Shown one piece after another: positions 1 through 8,912 of a stretch of DNA of 64,000 nucleotides. The translations under genes were made by a program, and so were the position numbers. Below the pieces are notes generated by a model. It saw only the letters and a program-made list of their open reading frames with translations. It was not told where the DNA came from and did no database searches. Position 1 is the first letter of the stretch. Every line of letters starts with the position of its first letter. The stretch is from Reichenbachiella sp. 5M10 (GTDB lineage Bacteria > Bacteroidota > Bacteroidia > Cytophagales > Cyclobacteriaceae), in assembly GCF_002742335.1 (NCBI RefSeq), contig NZ_MDGR01000007.1:310001-374000 (forward strand). The letters run 5' to 3'.

Positions 1-689
1 ACGGGGATGTTGATCAAATAGATCGGAAGGATCAAGAACACCGCGTAGTACATGAGCTTTCGTCCGAGGATTCCAGCAAATTCTTTTCTAAACTCTGCCC
101 CCTTTTTGATCAATCCCATCTGTCGGTACTCGAATGCTTTGACAAAATCCTTGGTAGTGATCCACTCGAGCAAGGGGACGCAGTAGAATATCGGCGCATA
201 GAGATGCTGAAAGCGGTGAAACCATCGCTTGGGCTGATGTTCTGAAAACCGGAAAAAGAATCTTGGAAGGATGTCCTCATCGGTATCTTCGATGTTGGTA
301 TAGGTGTGGTGGATGACGTTGTGTTGGATTTTCCAGATGAGGCGATCTACTCCGACGAGAGCTGCCGAAAACGACATGATGGCATTGTAACTCTTATTTT
401 TAGAATAAGCTCCATGGATCGAGTCATGCATGACTGCTGTCCCAATGAAAGCCTTGCCCAATCCCATGATGACCCAAAGAGCCATGAGCAAATAGAGGTT
501 GGTAAAGCCTGCAAAAAGTAAAACAAAATAAGGGGTCAAGTAGATGGCAAAGAGTACGATGGATTTGATGACCATGTGTTGATTGGCATTTTTTTCGATT
601 TGATTGTCGTTGAAATACCCATTGACACGTGATCGAAGTGTGTTCCAAAAATCGTCCTTTTGCTTACTTTTAAATTTGTATTTGATCAT
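1..689 (-). CDS. Fatty acid desaturase, C-terminus cut by window edge
   Basis: Membrane di-iron fatty acid desaturase of the acyl-CoA/acyl-lipid type. It starts at 689 (ATG, minus strand) and runs off the left edge, so about 229 N-terminal residues are visible. Histidine boxes HDSIH (residues 88-92) and HNVIHH (123-128) are present, followed by the HTYTNIED segment; the third box would lie outside the window. Hydrophobic stretches near residues 42-62 and 65-85 fit membrane spans. It is a paralogue of the complete desaturase at 56329-57447: the stretch around the second box is nearly the same in both. Family is sure from the boxes; substrate and double-bond position cannot be told. Confidence 0.85.
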   Translation of the reverse strand, partial: MIKYKFKSKQKDDFWNTLRSRVNGYFNDNQIEKNANQHMVIKSIVLFAIYLTPYFVLLFAGFTNLYLLMALWVIMGLGKAFIGTAVMHDSIHGAYSKNKSYNAIMSFSAALVGVDRLIWKIQHNVIHHTYTNIEDTDEDILPRFFFRFSEHQPKRWFHRFQHLYAPIFYCVPLLEWITTKDFVKAFEYRQMGLIKKGAEFRKEFAGILGRKLMYYAVFLILPIYLINIP

Positions 690-892
690 ACTGATTTCCC
701 TGCTACACTCCCGCGCCCAGAATTTTTTAAAGATTTGACAATACGAATTAGTCAGTGAAATGGATTGAGATAGAGTCTTTCTCTCAAAGATTGGTACTAC
801 AAGAATAATCAAATATCCTCGAAGCATCAAACAATTGTCTGCCCATTGCAAAGATTAAATCTCTGAACGTCTGTTCATAAAGCGTGCCGAAA

Positions 893-1645
893 TCATAGGA
901 TCATGAAAATTGCGGCGACAGCTGTCATGATGATAATGAACCAACGAAAATTTCGGTCTGATATTTTTTGGATGACTTTGATTCCGAGATATGCCCCAAG
1001 AGCAATGAAGGGAATCAATATCAGATCGAGCAAGAAAGAGTCCCATGTAATGGTGTGCCAGACCCAGATGTGGAAGGGAACCTTGAAGAGGTTGACGCAG
1101 AGAAAGAACCAAGCAGCTGTGCCGATGAATTGGTTCTTGGGGAGACGCATGGAGAGGAGATAGAGCGCCATTGCACTGCCGGCGAGATTGCCAACCATGG
1201 TGGTGAACCCTGCCACAATACCCATCATCGCCGCAAACCAGAGGTAGTCAGGGATGCTTTCTTTGTCGGCTCGCTCCATCCATAGCATCACCACCAAACT
1301 CAAGAAGATGATGATCCCCATGATTAGACGAAACATGTCGTCATCGATGGTTTGACCAAAGTAGGTGCCGAGCAATACACCTAAGATAGTCCAGGGCAAG
1401 AGCTTCCAGAGGTACTTGGATTCGGCATGTCGATGGTAGTATTTCACTCCGACAAAATCTGCCATGATCAGTACTGGGAGCATGATGCCGCTGGAGCTTT
1501 TGCCTCCGAAAATCACCGCGAGGAGTGGTACTGCGAGCATGTTGGCGCCATGTACGCCTGTTTTGGACATACCTACGAGTACACCTACCAACAAAAAAGC
1601 GAGCAGGGATTCGTGTGAGAGAGAGTAACCGAAGAGTTCTACCAT
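893..1645 (-). CDS. TauE/SafE-type sulfite/anion exporter
   Basis: 250-residue, strongly hydrophobic protein with about seven to eight membrane segments. The N-terminal repeat (residues 15-50, GVLVGMSKTGVHGANML) and the internal repeat near residue 140 (GIVAGFTTMVGNLAGSAMALY) are the paired half-sites typical of the TauE/SafE (DUF81) family, whose members export sulfite or organosulfonates or move other small anions. It is transcribed leftwards alone; the pruA terminator lies upstream and the desaturase start is about 200 bp downstream. A sulfur role is a family-level guess: the sulfur genes of this window are some 60 kb away. Confidence 0.75.
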   Translation of the reverse strand: MVELFGYSLSHESLLAFLLVGVLVGMSKTGVHGANMLAVPLLAVIFGGKSSSGIMLPVLIMADFVGVKYYHRHAESKYLWKLLPWTILGVLLGTYFGQTIDDDMFRLIMGIIIFLSLVVMLWMERADKESIPDYLWFAAMMGIVAGFTTMVGNLAGSAMALYLLSMRLPKNQFIGTAAWFFLCVNLFKVPFHIWVWHTITWDSFLLDLILIPFIALGAYLGIKVIQKISDRNFRWFIIIMTAVAAIFMIL

Positions 1646-1697
1646 ATGGCTGCAAATCTCTATAATTCGTGTGAATTGAATGGGGGATTGGCATGAA

Positions 1698-1732
1698 AAA
1701 GCCCTCAGCGACGAGGTGTCACTGAGGGCTTT
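1698..1732 (-). terminator. Rho-independent terminator of pruA
   Basis: AAAGCCCTCAG (1698-1708) pairs perfectly with CTGAGGGCTTT (1722-1732) around a 13-nt loop. On the minus strand the stem ends in a run of five T, and it stands about 40 bp after the pruA stop. Confidence 0.85.
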
Positions 1733-1769
1733 AGGATGAAGTCAACCCAACTTGTTGTTTGATTGATGC

Positions 1770-3401
1770 TTATTCTTCTGACAAGAACGGGTACCTGTAG
1801 TCTTGCGGAGAGTTGAAGGTCTCTTTGATGGTACGTGGCGATACCCAACGAAGTAGGTTGAGAACAGAGCCTGCTTTGTCGTTGGTTCCTGACCCTCTTG
1901 CTCCACCAAAAGGCTGCTGTCCTACTACTGCACCTGTTGGCTTGTCGTTGATGTAGAAGTTGCCTGCTGCATTGACAAGTTTTTTGGTCGCCAAATCGAT
2001 CGCATACCTATCGTCCGAAAAGATAGCTCCTGTCAAGGCATAGCCTGAAGTCTTGTCTACGAGCTCAAGAGCTTCTTCGAAGTGCTCTGGGTGGTAGACA
2101 TAGATCGTGATCACCGGCCCGAATATTTCTTCGCACATGGTGGTAAACATCGGGTCTTTGGTCACAATGACCGTTGGCTCGATGAAATAACCTTTTGATT
2201 TGTCATAGCCTCCGCCAGCGATGATTTCTGCTAGGTCACTTGCTTTGACTTGATCGATATAGCCTGAGATTTTGTCAAATGCTCTTTCGTCGATGACAGC
2301 ATTGACGAAGTTGGAGAAGTTTTCTGGTGACCCTACTGTGATAGAGGCTAAATCCTCTGTGACGTAATTTTTGACGTCATCCCAGATGTTTTGCGGGATG
2401 TATGCACGGGATGCTGCGCTGCATTTTTGTCCTTGAAACTCAAAAGCACCTCGGACGATTCCAGTTGCGACCGCTTTTGGATTGGCAGATTTATGTGCGA
2501 TGATGAAGTCTTTCCCTCCTGTCTCTCCGACGATTCTAGGGTATGTTCTGTATTTGGAGATGTTTTCACCGATGGTTTTCCACAGATGTTGGAATACAGC
2601 CGTACTCCCTGTGAAGTGCAAGCCTGCAAAGTCAGGATGGTTGAAGACCACTTCGCCTGCTTCTGGACCATCCGTGTAGATCAAGTTGATCACGCCATCT
2701 GGCAATCCTGCTTCTCTGAATACTTCCATGATCACCTGTGCTGAGTAGACTTGTGTGTCAGCTGGCTTCCATACGACGGTGTTGCCCATCATGGCTGGTG
2801 CTGCCGATAAGTTGCCCGCGATTGCGGTGAAGTTGAACGGGGTGATGGCGAACACGAACCCTTCGAGAGGTCTGTATTCGAGTCTGTTCCACATGCCAGC
2901 ATCTGAGTTGGGCTGGGTAGCATAGACCTGCGTCATGAAATGCACATTGAAGCGCAAAAAGTCGATGAGTTCGCAAGCTGCATCGATCTCTGCTTGAAAA
3001 GCATTTTTAGATTGTCCTAGCATCGTCGCAGCATTGATTTTGGCACGGTACGGCCCAGCGATCAAATCTGCTGCTTTGAGGAAAATACTCGCTCTGTGTT
3101 CCCAAGGGAGGTTTTGCCAATCTTCTTTGGCGCCAAGCGCAGCATTGATGGCTTGTTCGACGTGACCAGCATCTCCTCTGTTGAAGTAGCCCAGTGTGTG
3201 CTTGTGATCGTAGGGAGGAGACATTCTGACTTTGTTTTCAGTGGTGACTTGTTCAGCACCGATATACATCGGAATGTCGATTTCTTGATTTCTTAATTCT
3301 GCAACAGCCGCTTTGAGCGCTGCTTTTTCCGGACTACCTGGACCATAACTTTTGATGGGTTCATTTGTCGGATTTGGGACGGGATATATTCCTTTGGGCA
3401 T
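1770..3401 (-). CDS. pruA: L-glutamate gamma-semialdehyde dehydrogenase (P5C dehydrogenase)
   Basis: Oxidises 1-pyrroline-5-carboxylate/glutamate semialdehyde to glutamate with NAD+, the second step of proline catabolism. The 543-residue length matches the stand-alone (non-PutA) form known from mitochondria and Bacteroidota. The catalytic glutamate is in VGETGGKDF (E293) and the nucleophile in FQGQKCSAASR (C327); FTGSTAVF near residue 263 is the cofactor loop. It is transcribed alone, with a -7-like TAAATTTG 33 nt upstream (minus strand) and a clear terminator downstream. No proline dehydrogenase is nearby. Confidence 0.95.
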   Translation of the reverse strand: MPKGIYPVPNPTNEPIKSYGPGSPEKAALKAAVAELRNQEIDIPMYIGAEQVTTENKVRMSPPYDHKHTLGYFNRGDAGHVEQAINAALGAKEDWQNLPWEHRASIFLKAADLIAGPYRAKINAATMLGQSKNAFQAEIDAACELIDFLRFNVHFMTQVYATQPNSDAGMWNRLEYRPLEGFVFAITPFNFTAIAGNLSAAPAMMGNTVVWKPADTQVYSAQVIMEVFREAGLPDGVINLIYTDGPEAGEVVFNHPDFAGLHFTGSTAVFQHLWKTIGENISKYRTYPRIVGETGGKDFIIAHKSANPKAVATGIVRGAFEFQGQKCSAASRAYIPQNIWDDVKNYVTEDLASITVGSPENFSNFVNAVIDERAFDKISGYIDQVKASDLAEIIAGGGYDKSKGYFIEPTVIVTKDPMFTTMCEEIFGPVITIYVYHPEHFEEALELVDKTSGYALTGAIFSDDRYAIDLATKKLVNAAGNFYINDKPTGAVVGQQPFGGARGSGTNDKAGSVLNLLRWVSPRTIKETFNSPQDYRYPFLSEE

Positions 3402-3433
3402 ATCTCTTGTTGTTTAATGTTAATTGCTGCCGC

Positions 3434-3441
3434 AAATTTAC
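3434..3441 (-). promoter_or_regulatory. Bacteroidota -7 element of pruA
   Basis: Reads TAAATTTG on the minus strand, matching TAnnTTTG, 33 nt before the pruA start. I see no convincing -33 TTG. Confidence 0.5.
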
Positions 3442-3507
3442 GAAAGTAATCCCGATCGCCATTTTTTTGCTATACTTTTATCCCATCATATTGATTGTCG
3501 ACCCGTC

Positions 3508-3624
3508 ATGAGTTTCAAAGAGTTCTACACCAAGTACCGCAAGTATTTTCGAAACGACCTTTTTTTCTACGTGTTTATGCTGGTCTTTCTGCTCTTTTTG
3601 TTTTTTGTGGTTGGGCTGGATTAG
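3508..3624 (+). CDS. Possible 38-residue small membrane protein
   Basis: ATG at 3508 to TAG at 3622-3624. The product has a basic, aromatic N-terminus (MSFKEFYTKYRKYFRND) and one strongly hydrophobic segment (residues 18-36), the look of a single-span small membrane protein. It lies between the pruA promoter and the convergent short-chain dehydrogenase and overlaps the last 4 nt of the latter. No homologue is recognised. The amphipathic-then-hydrophobic layout favours a real gene, but an AT-rich run of T can mimic a membrane span, so this stays a candidate. Confidence 0.4.
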   Translation: MSFKEFYTKYRKYFRNDLFFYVFMLVFLLFLFFVVGLD

Positions 3625-4382
3625 TGCATGTAACTGCCGGCATTGAGGTCGATGGTACTGCCGGTAGCGTGATCGGCCATGCCACTGGCTAAGAAAGTGA
3701 CCACAGGAGCGATGTCTTTCGGTTCGGTCAATCGCTCCAACGACAAGTCTCCTGTAGCGTGCTCCGCACCGTATTTTTCCATGATGGATTTGGCCATGTC
3801 GGTGCGTACAAATCCAGGAGCGAGGTTGAAGGCTTTGATGCCTTGCTTTCCATAGGCTCTAGCGATGGTTTGTGTGAGGGATACTAGTCCTGCTTTGGAT
3901 GCGGCATAGGCCATGTACTCTGCAGTGTCTCCCCTAAATGCCGCACGAGAAGTGATGTTGATGATACGGCCTGCGGCATTTCGTTTGAGAAAGTGTTCGA
4001 TGGCTTTTTTACAAAGTATACCTGCTGAGTGCAGGTTGACTTGCATGTTGGTGTTCCAAGCGTCAATCCAATCGTCCTCTTTGGTGTCAATATTTGCTGG
4101 TACAGCGACTCCAGCGTTATTGATTAAGATTTCGATACTGCCCATCTCAAGGATCACTCGGTCAAAAAGATTGGCGGCTTCATCAGGTTGAGAAAGATCT
4201 GCTTGAAAGGCACGTGACTCGTTGCCCAAGACTTGGGCGAGGTTTTCGGCTTCACGCATGCTCTTGTTGTAGTGTACGGCGATCGTGGCTCCTGCTTCTG
4301 CTAATTTCGTAGCGATGGCTTTGCCGATTCCTTTGCTTGCTCCTGTGACCAGTATGTTGAGTCCAGATAAATTGATGTACAT
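3621..4382 (-). CDS. Short-chain dehydrogenase/reductase, FabG-like
   Basis: 253-residue classical SDR. It has the NAD(P) loop TGASKGIG (residues 13-20), the NNAG motif at 88-91, and the catalytic triad Ser145 (NITSRAA), Tyr159 and Lys163 (YAASK). A basic residue follows the glycine loop region (HYNKS at 37-41), suggesting NADPH. It resembles 3-oxoacyl-ACP reductases but stands alone, away from fatty acid genes; the window also has a closer FabG at 46413-47159. The exact substrate is therefore open. It converges with, and slightly overlaps, the small candidate gene ending at 3624. Confidence 0.85.
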   Translation of the reverse strand: MYINLSGLNILVTGASKGIGKAIATKLAEAGATIAVHYNKSMREAENLAQVLGNESRAFQADLSQPDEAANLFDRVILEMGSIEILINNAGVAVPANIDTKEDDWIDAWNTNMQVNLHSAGILCKKAIEHFLKRNAAGRIINITSRAAFRGDTAEYMAYAASKAGLVSLTQTIARAYGKQGIKAFNLAPGFVRTDMAKSIMEKYGAEHATGDLSLERLTEPKDIAPVVTFLASGMADHATGSTIDLNAGSYMH

Positions 4383-4523
4383 AGGGTATGAAAAAATGTC
4401 TTCGTTAAACTTAATACGCTCGACTTGAAATAGTAACTGATTGAAGACATATTGAGATATATTTTACAATATTACACGTCGCATTTGGTGATTCTTCGTT
4501 GGAGGAGAGTTGAGATTAAAGAA

Positions 4524-4964
4524 ATGAAAATGATGAAAACAAATATTATCCTATTGTTTTTTGCTCTGGTAGTGAGTCAGGGTGCGGTCGCTCAAGATTC
4601 GGCCATCCAATGGTATAGCATCGAAGAAGCGCAAGTACTGGCGCAAGAGAATGCCAAACCCATTTTTGTCGATTTTACCGCGGTGTGGTGCGGTTGGTGC
4701 AAGAAGATGGACCAGACGACTTTTGCAGATGCCAAAGTGGTGAAGGTAATGAACGAGGGGTATTACCCTGTGAGGCTCGATGTAGACAATGGGGACACGT
4801 TTGTATTTGGCGGCACAAGCACCACTGCCAAATCTATGGCGCAATCGATGGGAGTGACGGGGCTACCGACCATGGTCGTCATCGCTCCTTCGATGGAGTC
4901 CCATCATAGCATAGCCGGTTATCAAAAGCCTGCACAATTTATAAGGAGCCTGCGGGAGTTGTAG
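4524..4964 (+). CDS. Secreted thioredoxin-fold protein
   Basis: 146 residues from the ATG at 4524. This start is preferred to one 72 nt upstream because it puts a clean signal peptide first (MKMMKTNIILLFFALVVSQG, cleavage near AVAQ). The mature part has the redox motif WCGWCKK (C56, C59) and the cis-proline segment TGLPTMVV (P115). This is the Thioredoxin_7/thiol:disulfide interchange type common in the Bacteroidota periplasm; it probably reduces or oxidises exported proteins. GGAGGAGAG at 4501-4509 is too far upstream to be a normal ribosome site. The gene converges on the membrane protein at 4971. Confidence 0.85.
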   Translation: MKMMKTNIILLFFALVVSQGAVAQDSAIQWYSIEEAQVLAQENAKPIFVDFTAVWCGWCKKMDQTTFADAKVVKVMNEGYYPVRLDVDNGDTFVFGGTSTTAKSMAQSMGVTGLPTMVVIAPSMESHHSIAGYQKPAQFIRSLREL

Positions 4965-4970
4965 CCCGTA

Positions 4971-5378
4971 TTAGGTAGTGAGTGTGTAGGCTTGCAACAC
5001 CCCAATTACGATGCTAGTGAAACTTAGAATGAGTTGCTTGATCTTTGCTCTCTGGTAGATACGAAAACTTGCATACACGTGCTCTTCTATCGAATTGAGC
5101 GAGATGATCGCGTCGTTGAGTATGAACATGCCGAGCAGGATGAGGGCAAGGTGATTGAGACTGACCAGAAGCTGAGGATAGTTGATCATCGTTTGCCATT
5201 GATCTTGATTGAGTATCTCTGACAAAAGAAGATAAAGCCCAACGGCACAAAACCCTAAGCTGACAATGGTTTGCGCGATGTTGAGTATAGGTTGAGTGGA
5301 TAGTTTGGATTGGTACTTGAGGGTGATGGTGAGCAAGGAAAGAAGTCCTAGACTAATGGATAGAATGCTGTGAATCAT
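4971..5378 (-). CDS. Small integral membrane protein, unknown function
   Basis: 135 residues with four probable membrane helices: about residues 2-20, 33-52, 70-90 and 113-132. The loop between helices three and four carries SLNSIEEHVYASFRIYQRAKIKQ. No family is recognised. It is 47 bp from the LipL32-like gene on the same strand and may be co-transcribed with it, in which case it lies downstream. The gene is supported by its composition and the absence of a competing frame. Confidence 0.65.
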   Translation of the reverse strand: MIHSILSISLGLLSLLTITLKYQSKLSTQPILNIAQTIVSLGFCAVGLYLLLSEILNQDQWQTMINYPQLLVSLNHLALILLGMFILNDAIISLNSIEEHVYASFRIYQRAKIKQLILSFTSIVIGVLQAYTLTT

Positions 5379-5425
5379 TGTGGGGGGGAATCAGGCCTGA
5401 CTCCAGGGAATCAGGCCATGTGATA

Positions 5426-6121
5426 TTACTTCAATTGTTCGTTCAACTCATCGATGGTTTTAGCCATAGCGACACCAGGTAGCTTGATCGGAGCGGCTAC
5501 TTCCGCGAGGAAGGTACCGTTGACTTCACCTGTTTTGTAGGTAGTGAATCCTACTCTGTACAATCCTACAGTTAGAGCCTTTGTTGGGTTGCTTGCTTCG
5601 CTTTTGTATCTCAACAGTGAGTTGTAGCTGCTTCCGCTAGGCTGTTTCGGCATCTCGCTACTGTCATCGTTTCGGGCTAGAGTAGTCCAAGTAGCACCAT
5701 CAGCGGCAGCTTGCGTCAGGTTGTCTTTAGATACGATGTTTGATCTCTCAAGAGTGATGTAGGTGTCAAAGTAATCTTTGTCACTTGCGTGATCTGCATA
5801 GTCTGCTGATTCGGTGGCGTTTTTGATCTTTGTTTTTCCTACTGGAGACATCATTCTTACACCCAATTCTGGAGCTACTGCTGGTACCCAGATGTAGATG
5901 TAGTAGAATTTTTTACCATCTACGGTTGCATCTTCATTGCCTGCTGCTGCATAGCCGAGGTATGATACGACATCAGTATAAGGTACTTTGATGGTTTTCG
6001 GACCTACTGTTTTTTCTGTAAGGCTGCCGAAGCTTCCTAGTTTTTGAGCATTGATTTGGCTCACGGTGACTAGACAAATTAGAAGTGCCAATAGGCTGAT
6101 CTTGCTTGCGTTTTGTTTCAT
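5426..6121 (-). CDS. LipL32-family exported protein
   Basis: 231 residues from the ATG at 6121, which begins a type I signal peptide (MKQNASKISLLALLICLVTV, cleavage after SQINAQ). The mature protein aligns by eye along its length with LipL32, the major surface lipoprotein of pathogenic Leptospira. Shared landmarks are FGSL (residues 31-34), YYIYIWVPAVAPELGVRMMSP (73-93), FDTYITLERS (118-127), SYNSLLRYK (165-173), and GLYRVGFTTYKTGEVNGTF (186-204). Residues matching the calcium-site region of LipL32 (D119-T120, D152-D153, Y166) are present. Unlike Leptospira LipL32 there is no lipobox cysteine, so a soluble periplasmic or secreted form is expected. A divergent sensor kinase gene starts 161 bp away. 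Confidence 0.85.
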   Translation of the reverse strand: MKQNASKISLLALLICLVTVSQINAQKLGSFGSLTEKTVGPKTIKVPYTDVVSYLGYAAAGNEDATVDGKKFYYIYIWVPAVAPELGVRMMSPVGKTKIKNATESADYADHASDKDYFDTYITLERSNIVSKDNLTQAAADGATWTTLARNDDSSEMPKQPSGSSYNSLLRYKSEASNPTKALTVGLYRVGFTTYKTGEVNGTFLAEVAAPIKLPGVAMAKTIDELNEQLK

Positions 6122-6251
6122 TGTGTTTTTGTTTGTGAAATAATTAGGGTGCAATGTTAGAGAGGTCCGAGAGCCTATGCATCGCTATAAATAATGAAAA
6201 AAAAATATCACCATTTTTAATGAGTGCGAGGTGCTCTCCACATATCACACT

Positions 6252-6259
6252 TATATTTG
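6252..6259 (+). promoter_or_regulatory. Bacteroidota -7 element of the TPR kinase gene
   Basis: TATATTTG fits TAnnTTTG and lies 23 nt before the start at 6283. No clear -33 element. Confidence 0.45.
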
Positions 6260-6282
6260 TCTGCTAAGACAATACCAACTAA

Positions 6283-8262
6283 ATGCAGCAAAAGAGAAAG
6301 AAGGTAATGATTATGACGGGAGTACTATGGGTGTGTCACTTGCTCCTCTGTGCCAAGCCCCCGGTAGTAGAAGATTCTCTCGTCAGAGCTCAGGTCAATC
6401 TCCTGCTTGACCAATCCCAAAATGTCAAACTGTCACTGGATAGTACAGTACTGTTACTGGAAGAAGCACAGGCCTTGAGTCAAGAGGGGACGTATAGGTA
6501 TGGGATTGGACTCAGTTCCTACTTTCTGGGAGTTGCGCAGCTCAATACGGGAAAGTACGATGAGGCCGAGCGAAACATTGTTCGAGCAAGGGAGGTGCTC
6601 TCTCAGTTGGGCGAAGATTACTATGTCATGCTCAGTTACAAGCAGCAGGGGTCTATACACAGGGCGCGAGGCAATGCCGCGGAGAGTATAGAGTATGCGA
6701 CGACAGCTTTGGGCTTGTCTGAGGCACTGGGGCTGCCCGAGGAGTCTCTCAAAATTATGAATAATATAGGTGCGGTTCATTTGGGGCAGGGACATTTTGA
6801 ATTGGCTAAGGCTCAGTTTCGAAATAGTTTGGCCTTAAATCCAGAGGATCGCATTCGGGCCATCCTCTTGGGCAATTTGGGATTGGCAGAAGAGAAGGAT
6901 GGAAACCATGATAAGGCACTAGAATATTACCAAGAAAGTTTAGATATCTCTATGCGATTGGGAGATCCAGTGAGTCAATATACGACGATGGACTTTATGT
7001 CTGCTCTTTTTTTGCAGAAGGGGGAGTATGACAAGGCATTGGCATATAGCTATCAAACCATGAAGGCCTATGAACGGGATAACAGAGCGCCTGAGTTGCT
7101 CAAAGCATACAACAGAATAGGACTCATACATGCTCAAGTCAATCATTATGATTCGGCGGACTACTATTATCACCTAAGCCTAGAGATTGCTCAAGCCTTA
7201 GGCTCAGTAGATGTTATGTATATCTATGCTAATTTGGCATTCAATCACGCACATCAAGGGGAGTATAAAAAGGCGTATGAGGAATTGAATATCCATACGA
7301 CCATGAAGGATTCTGTGCTGACCTTGGAGAAAAGTTGGCAGGTCGAGGAGTTGCTGGCCAAGTATGAATCTGCGTCGAAGGAGAAGGAAATATCCATATT
7401 GCAAGCAGAACAGGCGCTCCACGAAGCGAGCTTGGAGAGGCAGCGTTTGATTCGAAACACAGCGATGGGGGGGAGCTTGTTGATGCTAGGGGTCTCTGTA
7501 TTGTTGATTTATAGCTATGCGCAAAAACTAAAAAACAACAAGGTGCTGGCTCAAAAGAATGAGGAGATCAACCGGCAGACTCTCCGCGAAATACTCAAAG
7601 AAAATGTAATTGTCAACATCAAGGCGACCATTAAGGGGCAAGAGGAAGAACGAATGCGGATCGCCAAAGAATTGCATGACAGTGTCGCGGGGTCCCTCGC
7701 AGCAGTGAAGCTGAGATTGGAGAACCTGACACTCGATAAGAGTGGGGAAGAAGCGGTCAAGCCGATTGTAGAGCAAGTGAATCAGACCTACGAGGAGGTC
7801 AGAACCCTCTCTCACAATTTGACACCTACCAAAGTGCTCAATGCACCTTTTGTGGAATTGATCAAAAGCTACGTGGAGGAGCTCGCTCAATCTACAGGGT
7901 TGGAAATATGCTTTTTGTCGTCGCAATGTGAGGTACTCAACGAACTGCCAGACTCTTTTAAGGTGGATGTGTACCGTATCATTCAAGAGCTTTTGGCGAA
8001 TGCCGTCAAACACGCACAAGCCAAATATATCGAGGTGGTACTCACTAAAAACGAAGAAGAGATCAATCTTCTGGTTGAGGACAACGGTCGAGGGTTTGAG
8101 GTGTCTCGAAGCTCCAAAGGGATCGGCTTTGAGAATATCAAACATCGTATCAAGGTCCTGAATGGACAAATGAATATTGATTCAACTCTCGGGCGAGGCA
8201 CTATTGTCAATATTGATTTGCCCTGGCCCAATGAGGGAGTGGATGCGATGCATAACTTGTAG
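6283..8262 (+). CDS. TPR-containing sensor histidine kinase (HisKA_3)
   Basis: 659 residues. The N-terminus is a short signal-like segment (about residues 8-24). Then comes a row of tetratricopeptide repeats up to about residue 340 (for example AILLGNLGLAEEKDGNHDKA), a coiled coil, and one membrane span at about 392-411 (GGSLLMLGVSVLLIYSY). A dimerisation helix follows with the phosphoacceptor His465 in RIAKELHDSVAGS, then a HATPase domain with DNGRGFE and GIGFENIKHR. This is the NarX/DesK-like class in which a periplasmic TPR module senses the signal. The response regulator starts 5 nt after its stop, so the two form a two-component operon. The signal is unknown; the divergent LipL32-like gene is a possible target. 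Confidence 0.9.
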   Translation: MQQKRKKVMIMTGVLWVCHLLLCAKPPVVEDSLVRAQVNLLLDQSQNVKLSLDSTVLLLEEAQALSQEGTYRYGIGLSSYFLGVAQLNTGKYDEAERNIVRAREVLSQLGEDYYVMLSYKQQGSIHRARGNAAESIEYATTALGLSEALGLPEESLKIMNNIGAVHLGQGHFELAKAQFRNSLALNPEDRIRAILLGNLGLAEEKDGNHDKALEYYQESLDISMRLGDPVSQYTTMDFMSALFLQKGEYDKALAYSYQTMKAYERDNRAPELLKAYNRIGLIHAQVNHYDSADYYYHLSLEIAQALGSVDVMYIYANLAFNHAHQGEYKKAYEELNIHTTMKDSVLTLEKSWQVEELLAKYESASKEKEISILQAEQALHEASLERQRLIRNTAMGGSLLMLGVSVLLIYSYAQKLKNNKVLAQKNEEINRQTLREILKENVIVNIKATIKGQEEERMRIAKELHDSVAGSLAAVKLRLENLTLDKSGEEAVKPIVEQVNQTYEEVRTLSHNLTPTKVLNAPFVELIKSYVEELAQSTGLEICFLSSQCEVLNELPDSFKVDVYRIIQELLANAVKHAQAKYIEVVLTKNEEEINLLVEDNGRGFEVSRSSKGIGFENIKHRIKVLNGQMNIDSTLGRGTIVNIDLPWPNEGVDAMHNL

Positions 8263-8267
8263 TAATT

Positions 8268-8912
8268 ATGAAAAGTAAGATAGAAATACTCATAGTAGAT
8301 GATCACAAGATGTTTTTGGAAGGATTGAGTTCTATCCTGTCTAGTGAAGAACACATACATGTGGCGGCTATCCTCACCGAAGGGCGCGAAGCATTGGCTT
8401 ATTTGGATCGCCATCATGTGGATCTCGTGATGACTGACATCAGCATGCCGATTATGGATGGAGTAGAACTCAATGCCGCGCTCAAAAAACATCCTGTTTG
8501 CCCAAAGACCCTCGTGGTGAGTACGGAGAGTAATCCCCCGACGATACAAAAGCTCATCAAAGGAGGAGCTGATGGGTACCTCTTGAAGAACGCTGAAAAG
8601 AAGGAGTTGCTAACAGCGATAGAGAGGATAGCAGAAGGAGGGAAGTATTTTTCGAAAGAGGTTCAGGACAAGTATACTGAGAGTCTGTTTGCAACGGTAC
8701 CCAAAGTGAATGTACATGCGGAGTTGAGCAAGCGGGAGAAGGAAATCCTCTCGCTCATCGTAGAGGAGTATACCGCACATGAGATCGCAGAAAAACTGTT
8801 TATCTCTCAGCATACCGTCAATACACACCGCAAGAATTTGCTGTCCAAACTGGGCGTGAAGAATACCGCTGGTTTGGTGAAGCACACGATCATCAACGGG
8901 CTACTAAAATAA
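8268..8912 (+). CDS. NarL/LuxR-family response regulator
   Basis: 214 residues: receiver domain at about 5-120 with the acidic pocket DD (11-12), phospho-acceptor Asp57 (VDLVMTDISMP) and Lys107 of YLLK, then a LuxR-type helix-turn-helix at about 148-210 (LSKREKEILSLI...AEKLFISQHTVNTHRKN). It is the cognate partner of the HisKA_3 kinase immediately upstream, with which it is translationally close (5-nt gap). A terminator hairpin overlaps the stop codon region. Targets are not known. Confidence 0.92.
   Translation: MKSKIEILIVDDHKMFLEGLSSILSSEEHIHVAAILTEGREALAYLDRHHVDLVMTDISMPIMDGVELNAALKKHPVCPKTLVVSTESNPPTIQKLIKGGADGYLLKNAEKKELLTAIERIAEGGKYFSKEVQDKYTESLFATVPKVNVHAELSKREKEILSLIVEEYTAHEIAEKLFISQHTVNTHRKNLLSKLGVKNTAGLVKHTIINGLLK

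Noticed and set aside
7528-8169. 213-codon frame antisense to the TPR kinase gene
   Set aside because: Lies fully within the conserved HisKA/HATPase region of the other strand and has no independent support.
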